Shown: positions 7,578-17,187, numbered from the stretch's first letter. The stretch: 64,000 nucleotides of DNA from Streptococcus mitis (GCA_018364455.1 JAGZLW010000001.1:1-64000), one strand, 5' to 3'. Translations and numbers: made by a program. Notes: generated by a model from the sequence alone, not told the origin.

Positions 7578-8990
7578 TTATCCAACTGACCCTTCCATTT
7601 CATAACTAATCAAGCGGTTCAGCTCAACAGCATATTCCATTGGAAGCTCTTTTGTAAATGGTTCTACAAATCCCATAACAATCATCTCAGTTGCTTCAGA
7701 TTCTGACAATCCACGGCTCATGAGGTAATAGAGTTGTTCTTCAGAAATCTTAGATACCTTAGCTTCGTGTTCCAAAGCTACTTGCGAGTTGTGAATTTCA
7801 TTAAATGGAATAGTATCTGATGCTGACAAGTCATCCATGATAATGGTATCACACTCGATGTGAGAAACAGATTTCTTAGAATTTTTATTAAAGGTTACTT
7901 GTCCACGATAGTCAACCTTTCCTCCACCCTTAGCGATGGATTTAGACACGATAGACGAGCTTGTATGTGGAGCGTTGTGGATCATCTTAGCTCCAGTATC
8001 CTGGTGTTGCCCAGCATTGGCAAAGGCGATAGAGAGCATGGTCCCACGCGCCCCTTCTCCATCAAGGTAAACAGATGGGTATTTCATAGTTGTTTTGGCA
8101 CCCAAGTTTCCATCAATCCACTCAACAGTGGCATCCTTTTGAGCTTTAGCACGTTTCGTTACCAAGTTATAGACGTTATCAGACCAGTTTTGGATAGTCG
8201 TATAACGCATGTAAGCTCCGTCCAATGCAAAGATTTCTACAATGGCCGCATGCAAGCTGTTACTTGAATAAGTTGGTGCTGTACATCCTTCTACATAATG
8301 GACACTTGCTCCCTCATCAACGATAATCAAGGTACGTTCAAACTGACCAGTATTTTCGTTATTGATACGGAAGTAAGTTTGAAGTGGGATATCTACCTTG
8401 ACTCCTTTTGGTACGTAGATAAAGGTTCCACCTGACCATACTGCTGAGTTGAGGGCAGCCAACTTGTTATCTGTTGGCGGTACCAACTTAGCAAAGTATT
8501 GTTTAAACAAGTCTGGATATTCCTTGAGGGCAGAATCCGTATCTGTAAAGATAATCCCCAATTTCTGGAACTCTTCCTTCATATTGTGGTAAACAACTTC
8601 TGACTCATACTGGGCAGAGGCACCAGCTAAATAAGCACGCTCAGCTTCTGGAATCCCGATACGTTCAAAGGTTTCTTTGATTTTTTCAGGAACCTCATCC
8701 CATGAACGAGCTGGTTTATCAGATGGTTTTTGGTAGTAGATCAAGTCATCAAAATCAATCTCTGACAAGTCTGCTCCCCAAGTTTGCATGGGCATTTTTT
8801 TGAAGGTTTCATAAGACTTCAAACGGAATTCTAACATCCACTCAGGTTCTCCCTTAGCAGCTGATAGTTCACGAATGACATCTTCATTCAATCCTTTTCC
8901 TGTCGATAGGACAGGCTCTACATCATCATGGAAACCAAATTTATATTCACCAAGGTCAATTGGTTTTGGTTCTACTCTTTCTTCAGCCAT
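7578..8990 (-). CDS. sufB: Fe-S cluster scaffold protein SufB
   Basis: 470-residue SufB, last gene of sufCDSUB. It forms the SufBC2D scaffold complex on which Fe-S clusters are assembled in the cytosol. The C-terminal beta-helix core (SHIECDTIIMD, then ALEHEAKVSKISEEQLYYLMSRGL with its conserved His/Glu residues) is typical. I chose ATG 8990 (MAEERVEPKP) because AAAGGAT precedes it and because the additional upstream codons are not family-like. It follows sufU after a short gap. Confidence 0.96.
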   Translation of the reverse strand: MAEERVEPKPIDLGEYKFGFHDDVEPVLSTGKGLNEDVIRELSAAKGEPEWMLEFRLKSYETFKKMPMQTWGADLSEIDFDDLIYYQKPSDKPARSWDEVPEKIKETFERIGIPEAERAYLAGASAQYESEVVYHNMKEEFQKLGIIFTDTDSALKEYPDLFKQYFAKLVPPTDNKLAALNSAVWSGGTFIYVPKGVKVDIPLQTYFRINNENTGQFERTLIIVDEGASVHYVEGCTAPTYSSNSLHAAIVEIFALDGAYMRYTTIQNWSDNVYNLVTKRAKAQKDATVEWIDGNLGAKTTMKYPSVYLDGEGARGTMLSIAFANAGQHQDTGAKMIHNAPHTSSSIVSKSIAKGGGKVDYRGQVTFNKNSKKSVSHIECDTIIMDDLSASDTIPFNEIHNSQVALEHEAKVSKISEEQLYYLMSRGLSESEATEMIVMGFVEPFTKELPMEYAVELNRLISYEMEGSVG

Positions 8991-9047
8991 AATATCCTTT
9001 CTTTCATTCTTCATTTCTACTGATTCATAAGACAAAAGAAACTTGCC

Positions 9048-9488
9048 TTACTTGTTTTCTTGATTTTCAATTGTTTTCTTGAGGGCGTTCCAAGCTAGGG
9101 TTGCACACTTGATTCGTTGAGGGAATTTGGCAACACCTGACAAGAAAGCTGCATCGCCAAGACTATCTTGTCTGTCATCTTTTTGCCCTTGCACCATTTC
9201 AGAAAAAATAGTCGCCAGTTCTAAGATTTCTTGTTTGGTTTTTCCTAAAACGGCATCTGTCATCATGCTTGCAGAGGCAGTCGAGATGGTACAACCTGAG
9301 TTTAGAAAAGCGATATCTTCCAAGCGGTCATCTACATCAAACTTGACGGAGAGATTGATAACATCTCCACAGGTCGGATTGTTGAGACTGATTTGCTCAG
9401 CATCTTCTAACTTCCCTTGGTGATGTGGATTTTTCGAATGGTCCGCTACCACTGCCATATAAAGGCTATCTAGTTTAGAAAGTGCCAT
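9048..9488 (-). CDS. sufU: Fe-S assembly / zinc-dependent sulfur acceptor SufU
   Basis: 146-residue SufU of the Gram-positive type. The zinc ligands are visible as Cys40 and Asp42 (NPTCGD), Cys66 (NSGCTIS) and Cys128 (IKCATLAW). In Bacillus this protein accepts persulfide sulfur from SufS by zinc-ligand exchange, rather than acting as a classical IscU scaffold. ATG 9488 (MALSKLDSLY) has an AAAGGAG RBS inside the end of sufS and overlaps it by 14 nt. Confidence 0.95.
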   Translation of the reverse strand: MALSKLDSLYMAVVADHSKNPHHQGKLEDAEQISLNNPTCGDVINLSVKFDVDDRLEDIAFLNSGCTISTASASMMTDAVLGKTKQEILELATIFSEMVQGQKDDRQDSLGDAAFLSGVAKFPQRIKCATLAWNALKKTIENQENK

Positions 9489-10701
9489 TGAAAAACTCCT
9501 TTGTCTTTTGTAAGGCATCGACTAGCTTGTCGCAATCTGCCTTGGTATTGTAGATATAAAAACTTGCACGAGCTGTTGCTGGAACATCCAAATACTGGAG
9601 CAAGGGTTGGGCACAATGGTGACCCGCTCGAACAGCCACTCCTTCATAATCCAAAGCAGTCGCAAGGTCGTGCGGATGAAGTTCACCTAGGTTAAAGGCA
9701 ATGACACCTGAACGTTGAGCCAAGTCCTGAGAACCGTAAATAGTCAATCCTTCAATCGCCTGCAGTTTTGGATAGACGTATGCAATCAATTCTTGTTCAT
9801 GGGCTTCAATGGCATCCATACCAATCTTTTCCAGATAATCCACTGCCACAGCAAGTCCAATTGCACCTGCCATATTGGGAGTTCCTGCCTCGAATTTCCA
9901 AGGCAATTCCTTCCAACTAGCAGATTGCTCGTAGACGAAATCAATCATCTCGCCGCCAAATTCTACTGGGGACATTTGTTCCAGATACTTTTCTTTACCG
10001 TAAAGAACACCGATACCAGTTGGACCCGCCATCTTGTGACCTGAAAAGGCAAAGAAGTCCACATCCAAGTCCCGTACATCGATCTTCATATGAGGCGTAG
10101 ATTGAGCACCATCCACCACCATAATGGCACCAACTTGGTGGGCCAATTGAGTAATTTCTTTGATTGGATTGACCACACCCAGGACATTTGAGGCGTGAGC
10201 AAGGGAGACAAACTTAACTTTATCAGTCAATTTAGCTCGCAAATCATCCATATCCAGAGCTCCATTCTTGAGATAGACATAGACAAGCTCTGCCCCAGTC
10301 TTACGGCAGGCTTCCTGCCATGGAATGATATTGGAATGGTGTTCCATGACGGAAATCAAGACCTGGTCTCCCTCAGTCAATACTTCCTCAGCGTAACGTG
10401 CTATCCAATTAAGACTGGTTGTCGTTCCTCTTGTAAAGAGAACTTCCTTTGTAGAGCCTGCATTGATAAACTTACGAATGGTTTCACGAGCCGCCTCATA
10501 AGAAGCTGTCGCCCTTTCTGCCAAGGTATGAACCCCACGATGAACATTGGCATTGTCCTGCTCATAATAGCGGTTAATCGTTTCCAGAACTGCTAGTGGT
10601 TTTTGTGTCGTCGCGGCATTATCCAGATAAACCAGAGGTTCATCGTTAACAATCTGGTCTAAAATTGGAAAATCCTTGCGAATCGCTTCTACATCTAACA
10701 T
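9475..10701 (-). CDS. sufS: Cysteine desulfurase SufS
   Basis: 408-residue PLP enzyme of the group II SufS/CsdA type that takes sulfur from L-cysteine for cluster assembly. The PLP Lys is Lys223 (SGHKMAGPTG) and the persulfide Cys is Cys363 (RAGHHCAQP). It lies between sufD and sufU. It is distinct from the second, IscS-type desulfurase at 25.3-26.5 kb, which pairs with ThiI. Confidence 0.96.
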   Translation of the reverse strand: MLDVEAIRKDFPILDQIVNDEPLVYLDNAATTQKPLAVLETINRYYEQDNANVHRGVHTLAERATASYEAARETIRKFINAGSTKEVLFTRGTTTSLNWIARYAEEVLTEGDQVLISVMEHHSNIIPWQEACRKTGAELVYVYLKNGALDMDDLRAKLTDKVKFVSLAHASNVLGVVNPIKEITQLAHQVGAIMVVDGAQSTPHMKIDVRDLDVDFFAFSGHKMAGPTGIGVLYGKEKYLEQMSPVEFGGEMIDFVYEQSASWKELPWKFEAGTPNMAGAIGLAVAVDYLEKIGMDAIEAHEQELIAYVYPKLQAIEGLTIYGSQDLAQRSGVIAFNLGELHPHDLATALDYEGVAVRAGHHCAQPLLQYLDVPATARASFYIYNTKADCDKLVDALQKTKEFFNGTF

Positions 10702-10711
10702 AGGCTACCCC

Positions 10712-11974
10712 TTAGCGTTTTGACAATTTTTCTTCGATAGTCGCAATCATTTCATCGCGAACTTCTTTGACTGGAATCTCAACGATAACAGATCCAAGGA
10801 AACCACGAACAACCAAGCGTTCTGCAGTTGCCTTATCCAAGCCACGGCTCATGAGGTAGTACATATCTTCTGGATCTACTTGTCCGATAGAAGCAGCGTG
10901 ACCAGCAGTTACGTCATTTTCATCAATCAAAAGAATTGGGTTGGCATCTGAACGTGCTTGGTCTGAAAGCATAAGAACACGACTCTCTTGTTGCGCATCC
11001 GCTCCCTTAGCACCCTTGATAATGTGACCGATACCGTTGAAAGTTAAAGTTGCTTTTTCAAGAATAACCCCATGTTGTAGGATATTTCCGATTGAGTTGC
11101 AACCATAGTTAGTTACGCGGGTATCAATCCCTTGAACCTGACGACCACTTGAAAGAGCTACAACTTTCAGGTCAGCATGACTACCGTTACCAATCAAGTC
11201 GCTATCAAAGTCAGCAACGACGTTTCCTTCGTTCATGACACCGATTGCCCAGTCAATACTTGCATCGTTGCCCAATTTACCACGACGGCTAATGTAGGCA
11301 GTAACGTTTTCACCTAGGCGGTCGATAGCAGCAAACTTGACTTGCGCACCAGAACGTGCAATTACTTCTACTGTGATATTAGCAGTTGCTTTGGCGCTTC
11401 CTTCACCGCGTGACTCTAAACGTTCCAGATAACTAATCTTAGAGTTTTTACCAGCAATAATCATAATATGCTTGTTAAATGGCACATCGCTATCGCTATC
11501 TTGATAGAAAATTCCTTCGATTGGTTCTTTAATCTCAACATTATCAGGAATGTAGAGAACAGCACCACTATTGAAATAAGCTGTATGGTAGGCTGCCAAC
11601 TTGTCATCGTCATATTTAACAGATGACATGAAGAATTCTTCGATCAGCTCTGGAATTTCTTCTAAAGCTGAGTGGAAGTCTGTAAAGACGACACCCTGTT
11701 CAGCCAACTCAACTGGAATTTGCTCAAAAACAGTTTGAGTTCCTACTTGCACCAATTTCAAGTGATTATCTAGAGCTGTGAAATCTGGAACATTTGCTGA
11801 TGGCTCACTTTCTGTAATCGTTCCATCACCCAGATTCCAACGGTGGAATTTGACACGCTCAATAACTGGTAATTCCAAAGTCTCAATCTTGTCAAAAGCT
11901 TTTTGACGGAGATCAGCCAACCAGCTTGGTTCAGCGTGCATTTCTGAAAAAAGTTTAATATTTTCTTTAGTCAT
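10712..11974 (-). CDS. sufD: Fe-S assembly protein SufD
   Basis: 420-residue SufD, paralogue of SufB and partner in the SufBC2D complex. It shares the C-terminal MYYLMSRGL motif with SufB and has the extended beta-helix middle (RRGKLGNDASIDWAIGVMN). ATG 11974 follows a clear AGGAG sequence. It is the second gene of the operon, 27 nt after sufC. Confidence 0.95.
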   Translation of the reverse strand: MTKENIKLFSEMHAEPSWLADLRQKAFDKIETLELPVIERVKFHRWNLGDGTITESEPSANVPDFTALDNHLKLVQVGTQTVFEQIPVELAEQGVVFTDFHSALEEIPELIEEFFMSSVKYDDDKLAAYHTAYFNSGAVLYIPDNVEIKEPIEGIFYQDSDSDVPFNKHIMIIAGKNSKISYLERLESRGEGSAKATANITVEVIARSGAQVKFAAIDRLGENVTAYISRRGKLGNDASIDWAIGVMNEGNVVADFDSDLIGNGSHADLKVVALSSGRQVQGIDTRVTNYGCNSIGNILQHGVILEKATLTFNGIGHIIKGAKGADAQQESRVLMLSDQARSDANPILLIDENDVTAGHAASIGQVDPEDMYYLMSRGLDKATAERLVVRGFLGSVIVEIPVKEVRDEMIATIEEKLSKR

Positions 11975-12001
11975 TTACTTCTCCTAAAAGATACGAGGGA
12001 A

Positions 12002-12772
12002 TTACAATTCTTCCTTGTAGTCGTAGCCAAGTTCTTCAGCTAGTTTTGCGTATCCTTCACGCTCCAAACGCGCAGCCAATTCTGGACCACCAGAAAGGAC
12101 AACACGACCTTCCATCATCACATGTACCACATCAGGTGTGATGTAGTTCAAAAGACGTTGGTAGTGAGTGATAATCATAGCACCAAAGCCTTCACCACGC
12201 ATGGCATTAACACCTTTAGAAACAACTTTAAGGGCATCAATATCAAGACCAGAGTCAATCTCATCCAAAAGGGCAAAAGTTGGTTCCAACATCAAAAGTT
12301 GAAGAATCTCATTACGTTTTTTCTCACCACCAGAGAAACCTTCGTTGAGGTAACGCTCAGCCATTTCTTCTTTCATGTTGAGCAATTCCATCTTCTCATC
12401 CAATTTAGTGATAAACTCACGAACTGAAATCTTTTCATCATCTTCTTTACCAGCATTCATAGCTGCACGAAGAAACTCAGCGTTAGTAATACCAGGAATT
12501 TCTGATGGGTATTGCATAGCAAGGAAAAGTCCCATACGCGCACGCTCGTCAACTTCCAACTCAAGGATGTTTACGCCATCAAACAAGACCTCACCTTTGG
12601 TAACTTCATAGTTTGGATTTCCCATGATAGCGGCAGAAAGAGTCGACTTACCAGTACCATTTGGTCCCATGATAGCAGCGATTTCTCCTGTTTTCAGGGT
12701 CAGGTTAACCCCTTTTAAAATTTCTTTTCCTTCAATCTCAACGTGAAGATCTTTGATCTCTAATACTGACAT
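12002..12772 (-). CDS. sufC: Fe-S assembly ATPase SufC
   Basis: 256-residue ABC-type ATPase: Walker A GPNGTGKST, signature FSGGEKKRNEI, Walker B FALLDEIDSGLD. SufC is soluble and drives conformational change of SufBD rather than transport. ATG 12772 (MSVLEIKDLH) has AAAGGAAC upstream; the longer in-frame reading contains no RBS and crosses the promoter. First gene of the suf operon. Confidence 0.96.
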   Translation of the reverse strand: MSVLEIKDLHVEIEGKEILKGVNLTLKTGEIAAIMGPNGTGKSTLSAAIMGNPNYEVTKGEVLFDGVNILELEVDERARMGLFLAMQYPSEIPGITNAEFLRAAMNAGKEDDEKISVREFITKLDEKMELLNMKEEMAERYLNEGFSGGEKKRNEILQLLMLEPTFALLDEIDSGLDIDALKVVSKGVNAMRGEGFGAMIITHYQRLLNYITPDVVHVMMEGRVVLSGGPELAARLEREGYAKLAEELGYDYKEEL

Positions 12773-12870
12773 GATAGTTCCTTTCTTTTTCAAGACCTTT
12801 ACAGTTCTTACTGGAAACATACTTGATTTCCCTAGAAAATACGGTAAAAGGTCAATAAATATACTTTTAT

Positions 12871-12876
12871 AGTATA
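12871..12876 (-). promoter_or_regulatory. Extended -10 promoter of the suf operon
   Basis: Minus strand reads TG-T-TATACT. The predicted transcript start near 12864 leaves a leader of about 92 nt before sufC. It sits immediately behind the terminator of the preceding gene. Confidence 0.6.
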
Positions 12877-12877
12877 A

Positions 12878-12900
12878 CAAAAAAAAGCCTAAAAGGCTTT
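12878..12900 (-). terminator. Intrinsic terminator of the fRMsr-dnaX-DUF3272 operon
   Basis: Minus strand hairpin AAAGCC-TTTTA-GGCTTT is followed by an uninterrupted T-run. It ends the upstream operon just before the suf promoter. Confidence 0.8.
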
Positions 12901-12922
12901 GATTTTGTCTAGAAGCTGAGGA

Positions 12923-13117
12923 CTAGTCTTTTCCTTTTAAATGCTGGTCAATGACGTCTACAATCTTGCCCATCAAGTAACTAACTCGGAAATTTCTAAA
13001 AAGCAAAATGGCCCAAAAGGCTGCCATAATATAACGACCAGTCATCCAAGCTTCATTGAAAAAATAGGTCTCAGCAGCTGTAAACAGTGCGATGATAATA
13101 AATTGTTGTCTATTCAT
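12923..13117 (-). CDS. DUF3272 family small membrane protein
   Basis: 64 residues, beginning MNRQQFIIIALF, with two hydrophobic segments (about 5-20 and 28-42) around a short polar turn, and a charged C-terminus (DVIDQHLKGKD). This is a streptococcal DUF3272-type protein of unknown function found next to dnaX. It starts 27 nt after dnaX and is closed by a strong terminator, so it is the last gene of that operon. Confidence 0.8.
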   Translation of the reverse strand: MNRQQFIIIALFTAAETYFFNEAWMTGRYIMAAFWAILLFRNFRVSYLMGKIVDVIDQHLKGKD

Positions 13118-13144
13118 AAACTTATTGTATCATGAAATCTTTCT

Positions 13145-14800
13145 TTAGTCTTCCTCTACCTTCACTTTATCAGCCAAAAATTCAAATCCTTCTGGAATCA
13201 GACTTTCTTCTGCTTCTTTTTCAGTTTGAGAAGATTTTGCTTTGACTGAAAAGGCTGCGCGAACTTCTTTCCATTCCTCCATGGAAATAGCTAAAATCTC
13301 AGGTGAAAAACCTGCTGCCTGACTGAGGATGTTACCAAACATAGTGTTGAGATTGTCTCGTTTCATGGTTTGACCAGCATTGAAGTTAGACTCAAAAGCA
13401 AGAATAGCATGGTGTTCATTGGCCGCAACCGGTTGAGAACCAACTAGCAGAGCCTTATCAGGACCTCCAAGACTTTCAATCACCTCTCCCCAGGCATTCT
13501 GCAAGCGAATCAGATTTTGACGTGCTAAATCAGGATTTTCGACGGCCTCTTGTAAAATAGATTGCACTTTATTGCGATCCACACGATAGCCTGTCTTGCC
13601 TGCTGCTGGTCGACTAGGAGCTGGATTTGTTGGCTTGGCTACGGTTCCCACATTTGCGAGTTCTTGTTTAAGACGCGAAACTTCCTGTCTCAATGCAGAA
13701 ATTTCATGTTCAACTGCACCAGAAAAAGCTGGTTCAAGCTTAATCTCTGCCAAACGGATAGTCATCATCTCAGCATAAATCTTGGGCTGCAAACTAGACT
13801 TAATATCTGCTAAACTAACTGTCGCCAAGCGAATCATTTCAAACAGATTTTCTTGAGGAAGTGCCAAATTTTCTACAAAGACTGGACTATGATGAGTGTT
13901 TTCTCCACCTGTTTGAACAATTAACAAGTCTCTTAAATAGTGCAAAAGATCGGTCACAAAACGAGTCATGCTCTTACCATTCTCAAAGAGAAGATTTAAG
14001 CAAGCTAAGGCTTTAGGAACATCCTGCTGAGATAAGGCAGCCACATAATCATCCAAGGCTGACAGGCTAATGGTGCCAGTAATTTCTTCAGAGATGGCAG
14101 TCGTCAATTCATTTCCCTGTGTCAAACTCAGGGCTTGATCCAAAATAGACAAGGCATCTCGCATTCCACCTTCAGCCCGTCTGGCAATGATTTCCACAGC
14201 CTCTGGTTCAGAACTGATATTTTCTTTTTCTAAAATATAGTGGATATGTTCCTTAATATCCTGTGTCTTAATCGATTTAAACTCAAAACGTTGCACACGA
14301 GATAAAATCGTAGCAGGAATCTTGTGCAATTCAGTAGTAGCCAAAATAAAGACCACATTCTGTGTTGGCTCTTCCAGCGTCTTTAGGAGGGCATTAAAAG
14401 CCCCTGTAGACAGCATGTGAACCTCGTCTATGATATAAACCTTATAACGGGCAAGACTAGGGGCGTAGGTAGATTTATCACGAATTTCACGGATTTCATC
14501 GACCCCATTATTAGAAGCTGCATCCATTTCGATGACATCTTCTAAACTACCATCCGTCACTGCTTGACAAATATAGCAGTTATTACAAGGTTCCCCACCC
14601 ACTTGATTTGGACAGTTCATAGCCTTGGCAAAGATCTTAGCCACACTGGTTTTTCCCGTTCCACGAGGACCAGAAAAAAGATAGGCATGACTTATTTTCT
14701 CTTGCTCTACAGCTTGTTTAAGAGTCTTAGCAACAACTTCTTGACCAACCAACTGGGAGAAATTTTGACTTCTATATTTTCGATAAAGTGCTTGATACAT
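13145..14800 (-). CDS. dnaX: DNA polymerase III subunit gamma/tau
   Basis: 551-residue clamp-loader ATPase. Walker A GPRGTGKTS at 44-52, a four-Cys zinc module (Cys63, 72, 75, 78), Walker B YIIDEVHML and sensor 1 LATTE are all present, followed by the oligomerisation domain and a divergent C-terminal tail that contacts the polymerase. I saw no obvious slippery run forcing a gamma frameshift. The start overlaps the upstream GAF gene by one base (TAATG). Confidence 0.96.
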   Translation of the reverse strand: MYQALYRKYRSQNFSQLVGQEVVAKTLKQAVEQEKISHAYLFSGPRGTGKTSVAKIFAKAMNCPNQVGGEPCNNCYICQAVTDGSLEDVIEMDAASNNGVDEIREIRDKSTYAPSLARYKVYIIDEVHMLSTGAFNALLKTLEEPTQNVVFILATTELHKIPATILSRVQRFEFKSIKTQDIKEHIHYILEKENISSEPEAVEIIARRAEGGMRDALSILDQALSLTQGNELTTAISEEITGTISLSALDDYVAALSQQDVPKALACLNLLFENGKSMTRFVTDLLHYLRDLLIVQTGGENTHHSPVFVENLALPQENLFEMIRLATVSLADIKSSLQPKIYAEMMTIRLAEIKLEPAFSGAVEHEISALRQEVSRLKQELANVGTVAKPTNPAPSRPAAGKTGYRVDRNKVQSILQEAVENPDLARQNLIRLQNAWGEVIESLGGPDKALLVGSQPVAANEHHAILAFESNFNAGQTMKRDNLNTMFGNILSQAAGFSPEILAISMEEWKEVRAAFSVKAKSSQTEKEAEESLIPEGFEFLADKVKVEED

Positions 14801-15297
14801 TAAGCTTTCTCCTCAAACATTGTAAAGTCCCATTCTGTCTTTTCAAGCAAAATAGCGACAAATTGTTCCAAATAATCTCGATCCATAGCATCATAATCAT
14901 CAATCTCTGAAGAATCCAAATCCAGAACTCCAAGTAATTGACCATTCTTTACCATCGGCACAACAATTTCACTTTTAGCTCGACTATCACAAGAAATATA
15001 GTTGGGATAAGTTGTTACATTACCAACCAGAACAGTTTCCTGAAAATGAGCTGCCTCCCCACAAACACCTTTTCCCAGTGCAGTACGGATGCAGGAAACA
15101 CCTCCTTGGAAAGGACCTAAAATCAATTCCTTTCCATCGAACAGATAAAAGCCTGCAAATACGGTATTAGGGAAGCGTGATTTTAGAAGAGCGCTGGCGT
15201 TGGAAAGATTAGCCAAAACATTGGTTTCACCATCCAATAAAAAAGTGAACTCCTCATTTAACATTTGATAACGTGATTGTTTTTCTGATTCTAACAT
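14800..15297 (-). CDS. GAF-domain free methionine-R-sulfoxide reductase
   Basis: 165-residue single GAF domain of the fRMsr type, which reduces free methionine-(R)-sulfoxide in the cytosol. The diagnostic Cys residues are in VSCIR, KGVCGEAAH and ISCDSRAKSE, and the last is the catalytic region. It heads the fRMsr-dnaX-DUF3272 operon with a one-base overlap to dnaX. Confidence in the enzymatic role rests on these conserved cysteines. Confidence 0.85.
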   Translation of the reverse strand: MLESEKQSRYQMLNEEFTFLLDGETNVLANLSNASALLKSRFPNTVFAGFYLFDGKELILGPFQGGVSCIRTALGKGVCGEAAHFQETVLVGNVTTYPNYISCDSRAKSEIVVPMVKNGQLLGVLDLDSSEIDDYDAMDRDYLEQFVAILLEKTEWDFTMFEEKA

Positions 15298-15334
15298 AGA
15301 ACTATTATATCAAAAAAGACTTACAGACAAAAGA

Positions 15335-15366
15335 AAAATCCCTTGTTTAGGAAACAAAGGATTTTA
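15335..15366 (-). terminator. Intrinsic terminator of rpsA
   Basis: Long hairpin AATCCTTTGTTT / AAACAAGGGATT with one mismatch, followed on the minus strand by TTTTTCTTTTG. It separates rpsA from the GAF/dnaX operon. Confidence 0.8.
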
Positions 15367-15382
15367 TGAATTTTCAATTTGA

Positions 15383-16585
15383 TTACAGTTCGATATCACC
15401 GAACAAGTCAGCCATTGAGAATCCTGTTTGTGTTTCTGGAAGTTCGAAATCACGTTTTTCTTGACGTTTTGGACGACGTGGACGAGCAGCACGTTTTTCT
15501 TCTTTTTGTCCTTCTTCTTGAGCTGGACGCTCTTCAAGAGCTTTGATAGAAAGTGATACGCGCTCTGCATCTGCGTTAACTTCAAGAACTTTAACTTGAA
15601 CTTCTTGACCAACTTTAAGAGCTTCTTTTGGATTTTCAATACGTTTGTGTGAAATTTGTGATACGTGAACAAGTCCATCGATACCTGGCAATACTTCAAC
15701 AAATGCACCGAAGTCAGTCAAACGTTTAACTGTTCCTTCTACTACATCACCTTTAGCCAATTTTTGCTCAACGCCATCCCATGGTCCAGGTGTTGTTGCT
15801 TTAAGTGAAAGCGATACGCGTCCTTCTTCTTCGTTAAGATCAAGGATTTTCACTTCAATTTCTTCACCAACTGTTACAACTGATTTTGGTGATACGTTAC
15901 GCTCGTGTGACAATTCAGTCAAGTGAACCAATCCGTCAACACCACCAAGGTCGATAAAAGCACCGAAGCTTGTGATACGGGCAACTTTACCAGTTACAAC
16001 ATCACCAACAGCCAATTTACCGAATACTTCAGCGCGAGCTGCTGCTGTAGCTGCTTCAACAACTTCACGACGTGAAAGGATGAAGCGGTTTTCTTTAGCG
16101 TCAACTTCTTTGATTTTAGCGTCAAATTCTTGACCTACAAAACGCTCAGTGTTACGTACGAAACGAGTATCCAACATTGAAGCTGGGATAAATCCACGAA
16201 CACCTTCAAATTCTACTGAAAGTCCACCTTTAACGGCACGAGTTCCTTTAACAGTAACAACTTCTTCTTCGCGACCAACAAGTTTGTCCCATGCTTTGCG
16301 AGCTTCAAGGCGTTTTTTAGATACAAGGTATGTAACTGTATCAGTATCTTTACCAACTACTTGACGAAGTACAAGAACATCCAATACTTCTCCTACTTTA
16401 ACAAAGTCATTGATATCTGCATCGCGATCGTTTGTCAATTCGCGAAGAGTCAAGACACCTTCAACACCAGTTCCAGAGATTGCAACGTTAGCTTGAGTCG
16501 CATCAACTGTCAATACTTCAGCACTAACAACATCACCAGTCTCAACTTGGCTAACGCTATTTAGCAAATCTTCAAATTCGTTCAT
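15383..16585 (-). CDS. rpsA: 30S ribosomal protein S1
   Basis: 400-residue S1 with four S1/OB repeats. The two best conserved begin GDVVTGKVARITSFGAFIDL and GDVVEGTVKRLTDFGAFVEV. The C-terminus is basic and proline-rich. It is shorter than the six-repeat enterobacterial S1, as normal for Firmicutes, and helps mRNA binding on the 30S subunit. The ATG follows TTGGAGGA. Apparently monocistronic, between a leader hairpin and a terminator. Confidence 0.95.
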   Translation of the reverse strand: MNEFEDLLNSVSQVETGDVVSAEVLTVDATQANVAISGTGVEGVLTLRELTNDRDADINDFVKVGEVLDVLVLRQVVGKDTDTVTYLVSKKRLEARKAWDKLVGREEEVVTVKGTRAVKGGLSVEFEGVRGFIPASMLDTRFVRNTERFVGQEFDAKIKEVDAKENRFILSRREVVEAATAAARAEVFGKLAVGDVVTGKVARITSFGAFIDLGGVDGLVHLTELSHERNVSPKSVVTVGEEIEVKILDLNEEEGRVSLSLKATTPGPWDGVEQKLAKGDVVEGTVKRLTDFGAFVEVLPGIDGLVHVSQISHKRIENPKEALKVGQEVQVKVLEVNADAERVSLSIKALEERPAQEEGQKEEKRAARPRRPKRQEKRDFELPETQTGFSMADLFGDIEL

Positions 16586-16605
16586 CTAAAAAATCCTCCA
16601 ACAAT

Positions 16606-16624
16606 CAAGTTTTTCTTAAACTTG
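16606..16624 (-). promoter_or_regulatory. rpsA leader hairpin
   Basis: In the rpsA leader the minus strand can fold CAAGTTT-AAGAA-AAACTTG, ending 11 nt before the GGAGG RBS. A possible promoter (TTGCGG, about 16 nt, TATAAG) lies upstream near 16630-16660. The hairpin could take part in S1 autoregulation; this is inference only. Confidence 0.35.
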
Positions 16625-16745
16625 ACATACTTATAATTTTTTCCTAAGCACCCGCAAGGACATGTTCATATCGTTCACGTCTTTCAATTATAAAAATAAA
16701 ATACCCTAAGATATTTTGCTTTTTATCTTGATTATTACCTAAGAA

Positions 16746-16817
16746 CTGGGGTAGCTGGATTCGAACCAACGCATGAGGGAGTCAAAGTCCCTTGCCTTAC
16801 CGCTTGGCTATACCCCA
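16746..16817 (-). tRNA. tRNA-Gln (anticodon TTG)
   Basis: 72-nt tRNA. The acceptor stem TGGGGTA pairs with TACCCCA, the T-arm contains GGTTCGAATCC, and the anticodon loop CTTTGAC reads TTG. The 3' CCA is not encoded. It is 9 nt upstream of the next tRNA's discriminator base and presumably cotranscribed with it. Confidence 0.95.
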
Positions 16818-16826
16818 TTGATGAAA

Positions 16827-16907
16827 TGGAGAGAGAGGGATTCGAACCCCCGAACCCGAAGGAGCGGATTTACAGTCCGCCGCGTTTAGCCTCTTCGCTA
16901 TCTCTCC
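16827..16907 (-). tRNA. tRNA-Tyr (anticodon GTA)
   Basis: 81-nt class II tRNA with a long variable arm. The acceptor GGAGAGA pairs with TCTCTCC, the anticodon loop CTGTAAA reads GTA, and the T-arm GGTTCGAATCC type is intact. CCA is not encoded. Located upstream of tRNA-Gln on the same strand. Confidence 0.95.
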
Positions 16908-16956
16908 TACAATCAACATGGACTATTATATCATGAAAATTTCAAAAAAACAAGAC

Positions 16957-17187
16957 TTATTTTGCTAAATTATAATTTTCAATCAAAATTTCCACAGCTT
17001 TTTCCAATTTTTTATAAAAACTATCGACATTCCCATTCTTTATGATGGCAAATTGTCCGTCTAATTCGGCAATTTCTCCGATAACTTTTTTACCAATGGT
17101 CAAGGTATAACCTTCAAAACTGTCTTTTCCTACATTAACTTTAGCATCTGCTACTTGAATTTCGATTTTTTTATCTTTCTTACTCAT
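16957..17187 (-). CDS. DUF2969 family protein
   Basis: 76-residue basic protein beginning MSKKDKKIEIQVADAKVNVG, a streptococcal DUF2969-type sequence of unknown function. No membrane segment is visible; it is Lys-rich at the N-terminus with a predicted helical C-terminus (YKKLEKAVEILIENYN). The RBS AGAGAGG precedes the ATG. It lies alone between the tRNA pair and the oligopeptide-binding gene. Confidence 0.78.
   Translation of the reverse strand: MSKKDKKIEIQVADAKVNVGKDSFEGYTLTIGKKVIGEIAELDGQFAIIKNGNVDSFYKKLEKAVEILIENYNLAK

Noticed and set aside
12773..12880. Longer N-terminus for SufC
   Set aside because: It crosses the promoter and lacks an RBS; SufC proteins start at MSVLEIKDL-like sequence.
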